64,000 nucleotides of DNA from Microcosmobacter sp040493455 (GTDB taxonomy: Bacteria > Bacteroidota > Bacteroidia > Flavobacteriales > Flavobacteriaceae): positions 310,001-374,000 of the forward strand of contig NZ_JANFDA010000004.1 of NCBI RefSeq assembly GCF_040493455.1, in the 5' to 3' direction. Both the position numbers and the translations under genes were made by a program. The notes under the pieces were generated by a model. That model was not told the origin of the DNA. It made no database searches and was given only the letters and a program-made list of their open reading frames with translations. Below, piece after piece: positions 58,032 through 64,000 of the stretch. Within the stretch, counting starts at the first letter, position 1, and each line of letters starts with the position of its first letter.

Positions 58032-59093
58032 ATGAATTTGAAGAAGCGAATTTTAGTTGCTCCATTGAATTGGGGACTTGGTCATGCAACACGTTGTATT
58101 CCAATTATCAGAGCTTTGATTGAGCACGAATTTGAGCCTGTAATTGCTAGCGATGGATCTGCTTTGGAGTTACTAAAAAAGGAATTTCCTAAGCTAGAAC
58201 ATATCGAACTTCCTTCTTACAACATCAAATATTCGAAGAAGAAGAAAAACTTCAAACTAAAACTTATTAAAGATACTCCTAAGGTTTTAAAGGCTATTAA
58301 AGCTGAAAAAAAGCAAGTGAAAGAACTTGTGAAAAATTCTAACATTAAGGGAATTATTTCTGATAACAGAATGGGTATTTATAGTAAGCAGGTACCTTCA
58401 GTTTTTTTAACACATCAACTCAATGTGCTAAGCGGTAGTACGACATGGTTTAGCAGTAAATTGCATCAAAGAGTTATTAAGAAATTTGACATCTGCTGGG
58501 TCCCAGACCTTAAAGATGCTCCCAACTTAAGTGGTAAACTTGGGCACTCCGAGACTTTTGATTCTAGCCTTAAGTATATAGGTCCAATTAGCCGGTTTGA
58601 AAAACAGGATATGCCGATTAAGTATGATCTTTTGGTATTACTATCTGGACCAGAACCTCAACGTACTTTGCTTGAAGAAAAGCTACTCAAAGAATTAGAA
58701 CATTCTAATAAAAAAATTGTTTTTGTTAGAGGTGTTGTCGAAGGTGAGCAAATCCAAGTTGAAAAAGGGCACATCGACATCTATAACTTTATGACTAGTA
58801 ATGAGCTTGAGCGCACGATTAATGAAAGCGATATGGTCTTATCTCGGTCTGGTTATACCACAATAATGGATTTAGCTAAGCTAAATAAGAAAGCATATTT
58901 TATTCCCACGCCTGGACAGTTTGAACAAGAATATTTATCGAAATTGTTGGATGAGCAAGGGATAGCGCCTAGTTGTAGTCAAGACGACTTTACTATAGAT
59001 AAATTGGATTTAGTTGAAAACTATAAAGGTTTAAAAGCTTTTGATTACAAATTGAATTATGCCAACTTATTTGGCCTTTTCGAGGGTGAATGA
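58032..59093 (+). CDS. MurG-like glycosyltransferase
   Basis: A 353-residue GT-B-fold protein starting at the ATG at 58032 (MNLKKRILVAPLNWGLGHAT). The start is placed there because TATATTTG at 58016-58023 lies upstream of it. The N-terminal GLGHATRCIPIIRAL and a C-terminal DMVLSRSGYTTIMDLAKLNKKAYFIPTPGQFEQEYLS resemble the nucleotide-sugar site of MurG-type (family 28-like) enzymes. Related proteins in Bacteroidetes are annotated as glycosyltransferases. Substrate unknown. Its end overlaps the convergent kinase gene by 27 bp. Confidence 0.85.
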   Translation: MNLKKRILVAPLNWGLGHATRCIPIIRALIEHEFEPVIASDGSALELLKKEFPKLEHIELPSYNIKYSKKKKNFKLKLIKDTPKVLKAIKAEKKQVKELVKNSNIKGIISDNRMGIYSKQVPSVFLTHQLNVLSGSTTWFSSKLHQRVIKKFDICWVPDLKDAPNLSGKLGHSETFDSSLKYIGPISRFEKQDMPIKYDLLVLLSGPEPQRTLLEEKLLKELEHSNKKIVFVRGVVEGEQIQVEKGHIDIYNFMTSNELERTINESDMVLSRSGYTTIMDLAKLNKKAYFIPTPGQFEQEYLSKLLDEQGIAPSCSQDDFTIDKLDLVENYKGLKAFDYKLNYANLFGLFEGE

Positions 59094-60101
59094 AAACTCA
59101 CTTCCTACACCTAATTCACTTTCAACATAGATTTTCTCATTATGAGCTTCTATGATATGCTTTACTATTGAAAGTCCAAGCCCTGAACCACCTTCTTTAC
59201 GAGAACCACTTTTATCAACTCTATAAAAACGTTCAAATAGTCTAGGTAAGTTTTCAGAATCTATCCCTTCTCCATTATCTGTAACCCTAATAATGACTTT
59301 ATTCTTTATAAGGTTTTCTATACTAACTTCTGTAGTTCCCTTTTCTCTACCATATTTTACCGAGTTAACAATAAGGTTAGTAAGTACTTGCTGAATACGC
59401 TCTTTATCCGCATTTACCAGTACTGGTTCATTATAATCCATATCAAAGGTTAGCGTAATCTTCTTTTTAGCAGCTTTCATTTCAAAAAGATCATACACAT
59501 TTTGAACCAATTCTACGATATCAAAAGTTTCGATATTAAGTCTTAGATCACCTACTTCTAGCTTGGTAATCATGTCTAAGTCTTTAATAATATAGATTAG
59601 ACGTTCTACACCTTTGCTAGCTCTATTGAGGTATTTTTTTCTGAGCTTTTCATCTTCCATAGCACCATCTAGCAACGTAAGGATATATCCTTGAACTGTA
59701 AACAAAGGTGTTTTTAGCTCGTGAGAAACATTACCCATATACTCTTTTCGATATTCTTCTCTTACCTGAAGGGTTTCAATTTCTATTTTTTTATCTCTGG
59801 CGTATTTGTCAATCTCCTGAGTAAGGGTCCCCATATCTGTCGTGATGGGCTGATTCCTTAGTGTGGTAGATTCTAATAAAGTAAGGTCATCGTAAATTCG
59901 TTTTACCCTTCTGTAAATGAAGCGCTCTACCCTGTATTGAATAATCATAAAGCAAACGGCATAAGTGACTATGATATCGAGCACAATCCACCAGCTCAAC
60001 AATTCGTAGTAATACAAAAAAGCACCCATTAAGAGCGCTAATACTAATGTTATAAAGAACGATGTCTTTATCGCAAACTTATACGTTTTTTTTAACCTCA
60101 A
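59067..60101 (-). CDS. PhoR-like sensor histidine kinase
   Basis: A 344-residue two-component sensor with two membrane helices (about 12-31 and 35-54), a coiled linker and no large periplasmic domain. The phospho-acceptor is His127 in NVSHELKTPLFTVQGY. The ATP domain has NSVKYGR, DNGEGID, FERFYRV and GSGLGLSIV. With the adjacent response regulator (29 bp upstream) it resembles PhoBR pairs of Bacteroidetes. What it senses is not visible from the sequence. Confidence 0.93.
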   Translation of the reverse strand: MRLKKTYKFAIKTSFFITLVLALLMGAFLYYYELLSWWIVLDIIVTYAVCFMIIQYRVERFIYRRVKRIYDDLTLLESTTLRNQPITTDMGTLTQEIDKYARDKKIEIETLQVREEYRKEYMGNVSHELKTPLFTVQGYILTLLDGAMEDEKLRKKYLNRASKGVERLIYIIKDLDMITKLEVGDLRLNIETFDIVELVQNVYDLFEMKAAKKKITLTFDMDYNEPVLVNADKERIQQVLTNLIVNSVKYGREKGTTEVSIENLIKNKVIIRVTDNGEGIDSENLPRLFERFYRVDKSGSRKEGGSGLGLSIVKHIIEAHNEKIYVESELGVGSEFSFTLEKAK

Positions 60102-60129
60102 AAGTCATCAAATTTTACGGCTATAGGTA

Positions 60130-60813
60130 TTAATCTACAAACTTATAGCCAACTCCTTTTACAGTTTTAAAGGATTTGTCACCAATTTTTTCTCTTAGCT
60201 TTCTAATATGAACATCAATGGTTCTACCACCAACGACAACCTCATTACCCCAAACCTTATCCAAAATTTCTTCACGCTTAAAGACCTTTCCAGGTTTGGT
60301 TGCTAACAAAGATAACAATTCGAACTCTTTTCTCGGTAAAATGATCTCTTCGCCCTTATTAGTAATCTTGTATTCTTCTCTATTGATAATCAGGCTACCA
60401 ATCTTCACAATTGGATCGGCTCCATCAGCATCCTTCAATCGACGTAGCAATGCTTTAACCTTACTAGTAAGCACTTTTGGCTTAATTGGTTTGGTTATAT
60501 AATCATCGGCTCCAGCATCGAAACCAGCAACTTGAGAATAATCTTCTCCTCGAGCAGTTAAAAACGTAATTATCGTATTATTCAACTCTGGAATCTGACG
60601 AATCTGCTCACAGGCTTCTATACCATCCATTTCTGGCATCATTACATCTAAGATAATAAGATGCGGTCGTTCTTTTTTAGCCTTTTTAACCGCTTCTAAG
60701 CCATTTTCTGCAGTCGAAATTTGATATCCTTCCGAAGAAAGATTGTAGCCAACGATCTCTAAAATATCTGGTTCATCGTCGACTAATAAAATTTTGATGT
60801 CGTGCTTTTTCAA
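60130..60813 (-). CDS. OmpR/PhoB-family response regulator
   Basis: A 227-residue regulator with a receiver domain (about 1-122: VDDEPDILEI, phospho-acceptor Asp56 in LIILDVMMPEMDG, and the Lys of TKPIKP) and a winged-helix DNA-binding domain (about 130-225: PRKEFELLSLLATKPGKVF, VGGRTIDVHIRKLREKIG, TVKGVGYKFVD). It is the first gene of the pair with the histidine kinase. Confidence 0.95.
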   Translation of the reverse strand: MKKHDIKILLVDDEPDILEIVGYNLSSEGYQISTAENGLEAVKKAKKERPHLIILDVMMPEMDGIEACEQIRQIPELNNTIITFLTARGEDYSQVAGFDAGADDYITKPIKPKVLTSKVKALLRRLKDADGADPIVKIGSLIINREEYKITNKGEEIILPRKEFELLSLLATKPGKVFKREEILDKVWGNEVVVGGRTIDVHIRKLREKIGDKSFKTVKGVGYKFVD

Positions 60814-61038
60814 AGTGAAAAATAGTTTTAATTATATGTCTGGTAAAGATAAAACATAAAAAACAATGTCTTAACATTGACAAGAATAATAACAATAAGC
60901 TAACATAGGTATAACGTTTCTGTAAAGCCGCCAAGAAAGCTTGTTTTAAGTCACTATATAATGACATTAAATGTGTTATGATATTGTAAAATACTCTATT
61001 TGGGATAAGGTTGTTATCCAAAAACCCCATTTTCTGTT

Positions 61039-61046
61039 TATATTTG
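61039..61046 (+). promoter_or_regulatory. -7 box of the T9SS protein gene
   Basis: TATATTTG, a full match to TAnnTTTG, 30 bp before the ATG. Confidence 0.5.
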
Positions 61047-61076
61047 TTTGCTTAAATTTTTTACAACAAACAAATT

Positions 61077-63512
61077 ATGAAAAAACTTTACTCTTTTATT
61101 GTTGCCATAATGGTAGCGTCTTTGTCTTTTGGACAAGATATGATAATTACTGGAGCTTTTGACGGCCCCCTTACTGGAGGAACACCAAAGCTTGTAGAAA
61201 TATATGTAGTTAATGATATTGCTGATTTGTCTTTATATGGACTAGGCTCTGCTAATAATGGTGGAGGATCTGATGGAGAAGAACTTACTTTTAGCGGCTC
61301 TGCTACTGCTGGCCAATTTATTTACGTTGGAAGTGAAGGTAGTAATCCTGGATCTGTTAATGCATATTTTGGAATCACAGCTGATTACTTAGATTCTACT
61401 GCTAATGTTAATGGAGACGATGCGTTAGAGTTATTCTTTAATACTGCTGTAATAGATACTTTTGGTGATATTAATACAGATGGTACTGGTCAACCTTGGG
61501 AATATCTTGATGGTTGGGCATACAGAAATAATGGAACAGGACCAGATGGCACAACTTTCAATTTAAGTAGTTGGTCTTTTAGCGGCCCTAATGCTACTGA
61601 TGGTTGTACAGATAATGGATCTTGTGCATCAGTTTTTCCAATTGGAACATATACTACAGCTGGAAGTAGTTGTGGTGTTACTTTTGGCACGGCTCTAGTT
61701 GCTTGTGATTCTAGTACAATTGGAGATGACAATGATAATGTTACGATTTCTATCCCTTACACAGGCTCTGATGCTGGTATTACTTCTGTAACGACTACTT
61801 CTGGCGGAACTATTGCTGGAGATGACCCATCTACTACGGCAGATGGTACAATTATATTATTAGGCTTGTCTGAAGGGGATGCTTGGGATGTCGTTTTAAA
61901 TGGTGGAGACTGTGATGGCAGAGATATCTCTGGAACTGTTGATTCTGCATTATGCGATCCAACACCAAACACTTGTTTTGACTTAAGCACAGGTGGTGAA
62001 TTATTTGAATTAGTTACTGTAACTACAAACTCTGACATGGATGTTTGGACATTAAATGCTGGAACATATTCTATGAATGGTTTCTGCGGTGGTGGATGTG
62101 AAGAGTTAGTTGATACATGGTTAATTTTTGGCCCACTAGACATGACTGGAGTAACAGATCTATCATTATTGTTTGATGCTGCTGAAAACTTCGGAACTAC
62201 AGACTTAACTGTTAACTATGCAAGCTCTTACTCTGGATGTCCAGATAGTACATCATGGACTCTTGCACAAACTATTACTGATGCAGGTGCCATTAATGTA
62301 GATTTATCTGCTGCTTCTGGAACTACTGTATTCATTGGAATTAATTATAACGATGATGGTGTTGATGGTTATTCTGATTGGGATTTGTCTAATGTGGAAT
62401 TGGCTGCTTTTGGAGCTTGTCCTACTTTAGGATCAAGACCAACATCTGACTGTGCTACATGTGATGTTTCTCTAGGAACTGAAAACTATGTTTGTAACTC
62501 TATGACAGCAGGAGCTGATAACGATTCTGTAACTATTGAAATTCCATACACAGGAACTGATAATACTTTAGTATCTGTTACAACAACTTCTGGAGGTACT
62601 GTTGGTGGGGACAATCCTGCTCTTACTGCGGACGGTACTATTACTATTACTGGTTTATCTGAAGGTTCTGCTTGGGATATCACACTTAACGGTGGTGATT
62701 GTGATGGTACAACTATTTCTGGTACAGTTCCTTCAACTTTATGCGACCCTGTAAGTTGTGGTAGTCCTGGTGATATCATCATTACTGAAATCATGCAGAA
62801 TCCAGCTGCTGTAAGTGATGCTGATGGTGAATACTTTGAAGTATACAACACTACTGGTTCTCCAATCGATATGAATGGATGGATTATCAAAGATGAGGCA
62901 ACTGTTTCTGAAACTCATACTATTTCTGGTTCTGTAATCGTACCAGCTAATGGCTATGCATTATTTGCAATAAACGGTGATTTTGCTACCAACGGTGGCT
63001 TAAATGAAGACTATGTATACTCTAACATCACTTTAGGTAACGGAACTGACGGTCTTATTATAGAATGTAGCTCTACTACTATAGACCAAGTTGTATGGGA
63101 TAATGGTGCTACATTCCCAGACCCAACTGGTGCAAGTATGCAATTAGACATGACTGCTTTCAATGATACTGACAATGATGTTGGTACTAACTGGGGAATT
63201 GGAGTTGCTACTTATGGTGATGGAGACACAGGTACTCCAGGTTCTGCTAACGACTTTTCATTATCAGTAACTCAGTTTGAGCAAAACAGTTTCTCTATAT
63301 ATCCAAACCCATCTAACTTAGGGTTTGTAAATATCACATCTAACAATGCGCAAGCAATTACAGCTGTGGTTTATGATATATTAGGTAAACAAGTTAAGAA
63401 CGAAACAATTAGCAACAACCGTTTAGACGTTTCTAACTTAGTTGCTGGTGTTTACATTATAAAACTGACACAAGATGGTGCTTCAACAACTAAGAAATTA
63501 GTCATTAAGTAA
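61077..63512 (+). CDS. T9SS-exported lamin-tail-domain protein
   Basis: An 811-residue secreted protein. It has a signal peptide (MKKLYSFIVAIMVASLSFGQ), a first lamin-tail-like domain (about 20-165, KLVEIYVVNDIADLSLYGLG), a first Cys-containing repeat (about 205-298), a jelly-roll-like region (300-450), a second copy of the repeat (about 465-555), a second lamin-tail domain (about 560-690, DIIITEIMQNPAAVS) and a type A T9SS sorting domain from about 740 (FSIYPNPSN..VYDILGKQV..AGVYIIKL..KKLVIK). The two repeats share TTTSGGT, NGGDCDG, SGTV and LCDP. It should be moved across the outer membrane by the gliding-linked type IX system. Ligand or enzyme activity is not evident. Confidence 0.93.
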   Translation: MKKLYSFIVAIMVASLSFGQDMIITGAFDGPLTGGTPKLVEIYVVNDIADLSLYGLGSANNGGGSDGEELTFSGSATAGQFIYVGSEGSNPGSVNAYFGITADYLDSTANVNGDDALELFFNTAVIDTFGDINTDGTGQPWEYLDGWAYRNNGTGPDGTTFNLSSWSFSGPNATDGCTDNGSCASVFPIGTYTTAGSSCGVTFGTALVACDSSTIGDDNDNVTISIPYTGSDAGITSVTTTSGGTIAGDDPSTTADGTIILLGLSEGDAWDVVLNGGDCDGRDISGTVDSALCDPTPNTCFDLSTGGELFELVTVTTNSDMDVWTLNAGTYSMNGFCGGGCEELVDTWLIFGPLDMTGVTDLSLLFDAAENFGTTDLTVNYASSYSGCPDSTSWTLAQTITDAGAINVDLSAASGTTVFIGINYNDDGVDGYSDWDLSNVELAAFGACPTLGSRPTSDCATCDVSLGTENYVCNSMTAGADNDSVTIEIPYTGTDNTLVSVTTTSGGTVGGDNPALTADGTITITGLSEGSAWDITLNGGDCDGTTISGTVPSTLCDPVSCGSPGDIIITEIMQNPAAVSDADGEYFEVYNTTGSPIDMNGWIIKDEATVSETHTISGSVIVPANGYALFAINGDFATNGGLNEDYVYSNITLGNGTDGLIIECSSTTIDQVVWDNGATFPDPTGASMQLDMTAFNDTDNDVGTNWGIGVATYGDGDTGTPGSANDFSLSVTQFEQNSFSIYPNPSNLGFVNITSNNAQAITAVVYDILGKQVKNETISNNRLDVSNLVAGVYIIKLTQDGASTTKKLVIK

Positions 63513-63531
63513 TCGTTTTATATAATACTTT

Positions 63532-63565
63532 AAAAAGCGTTGCCACTTGGCAGCGCTTTTTTATT
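63532..63565 (+). terminator. Terminator after the T9SS protein gene
   Basis: AAAAGCGTTGCC pairs with GGCAGCGCTTTT with one G-T wobble around a short loop (centre near 63546), followed by a T run. Confidence 0.9.
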
Positions 63566-63570
63566 TTACA

Positions 63571-63578
63571 TACTTTTG
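63571..63578 (+). promoter_or_regulatory. -7 box of the LuxE-like gene
   Basis: TACTTTTG, a full match to TAnnTTTG, 25 bp before the ATG at 63604. Confidence 0.5.
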
Positions 63579-63603
63579 CTTTGCTTATTAGCATGCCTAA
63601 ACT

Positions 63604-64000
63604 ATGATAGATACGCAGCGTATTTTCAATATTAAAAACGATTCAGAATTTGAAAGCTTAGCCTTGGAGGTATTTAGGTTTCAGTTTGAAAATAATCCTG
63701 TATATCGTTCGTATTGTGACTTACTGTATAAACACCCTAGTGCTATTACCAGTCTTAAAGACATTCCTTTTCTTCCCATACAATTTTTTAAATCTCATGA
63801 AGTGTTGAGCTCTAGTTTATCGGCATTAAAAACCTTTACCAGTTCTGGAACTACTGGAAGTGTTACCAGCAAACATCATGTTGTTGACCTCAACATCTAT
63901 GAAGAAAGTTTTAGTAAAGCTTTTAGGCAGTTTTATGGAGATATAAAAGACTATGTTATTTTGGCGCTTCTTCCATCTTATTTAGAGCGAGAAGGCTCTT
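63604..64000 (+). CDS. LuxE-like acyl transferase, partial (5' end)
   Basis: The first 132 codons of a gene cut by the window end. The product begins MIDTQRIFNIKNDSEFESLA and has LKDIPFLPIQFFKSHEVLSS followed by TFTSSGTTGSVTSKHHV, the phosphate-binding TSGTTG-type motif of LuxE/phenylacetate-CoA-ligase-like adenylating enzymes. Related short proteins in Bacteroidetes lie near surface-glycan genes and are called acyl transferases. Identification is from the N-terminal third only. Confidence 0.82.
   Translation, partial: MIDTQRIFNIKNDSEFESLALEVFRFQFENNPVYRSYCDLLYKHPSAITSLKDIPFLPIQFFKSHEVLSSSLSALKTFTSSGTTGSVTSKHHVVDLNIYEESFSKAFRQFYGDIKDYVILALLPSYLEREGS

Noticed and set aside
62486..62890. 134-codon minus-strand frame within the T9SS protein gene
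   Set aside because: Ser/Pro/Val-rich antisense of a Gly/Thr-rich gene; no sign of expression.

Overview
The window is chromosomal DNA from a member of the Bacteroidetes, very probably a marine-type Flavobacteriaceae. The support is low GC with A/T-rich intergenic DNA, a SusC/SusD pair, a type IX secretion sorting domain, many short-leader lipoproteins, the SUF operon order typical of flavobacteria, a three-gene sdhCAB operon, and at least 17 matches to the Bacteroidetes -7 promoter box (TAnnTTTG) just upstream of genes. I cannot name a genus. No rRNA, tRNA, CRISPR array, transposase or prophage is visible.

Layout. 0.2-2.7 kb: a 2TM-dihydrofolate reductase fusion, fabD and lspA, then a decayed amidohydrolase remnant. 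3.0-11.6 kb (minus): a SusC/SusD outer-membrane uptake locus with two extra lipoproteins and a membrane-spanning AraC-type regulator; similar 24-26 bp inverted-repeat elements lie upstream of susC and of the regulator. 11.6-15.7 kb: galE, a DegT/DnrJ sugar aminotransferase, Kdo transferase and an LEA-like lipoprotein. 15.7-19.2 kb: sdhCAB. 19.3-28.1 kb: a lipoprotein, a large BNR-repeat secreted protein, a Gly-rich membrane protein, aminopeptidase P, a DUF2188 protein, BrnQ and a class C beta-lactamase-like hydrolase. 28.2-31.0 kb: an alpha/beta hydrolase and three small paralogous C..GH/CxxC proteins around thiL.

31.1-38.7 kb holds a complete SUF iron-sulfur assembly locus (IscA-type carrier, sufB, a lipoprotein, sufC, sufD, sufS, a META-domain lipoprotein, an unknown exported protein, sufE, and a MIP18/DUF59 protein). 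38.8-48.6 kb: a short-chain fatty acid transporter, aat, DUF2490 and PepSY-like exported proteins, tag, a thioredoxin-like protein, a TonB-like protein, truB, uppP, RDD, DUF3098 and ftsX. 48.7-55.7 kb: leuS, with repeat-derived and A/T-rich insertions, a BamE-like protein, then ferredoxin, ferredoxin reductase, NifU and Mrp genes. A four-helix-bundle (S23/IVP-type) gene sits inside this redox/Fe-S set, framed by inverted arrays of 7-bp repeats. 55.9-64 kb: a small unknown protein, an alkyltransferase-like protein, LysE, trmB, a MurG-like glycosyltransferase, a PhoBR-like two-component system, a T9SS-exported lamin-tail protein and the start of a LuxE-like acyl transferase.

Most of this is ordinary flavobacterial core genome. 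The strongest second-look items are the four-helix-bundle gene with its inverted heptamer arrays (a related array lies in the leuS leader), the mosaic leuS gene, the paired operator-like elements of the Sus locus, the three C..GH/CxxC paralogs, the DHFR fusion to a membrane domain, and a promoter architecture shared by two envelope-protein genes.
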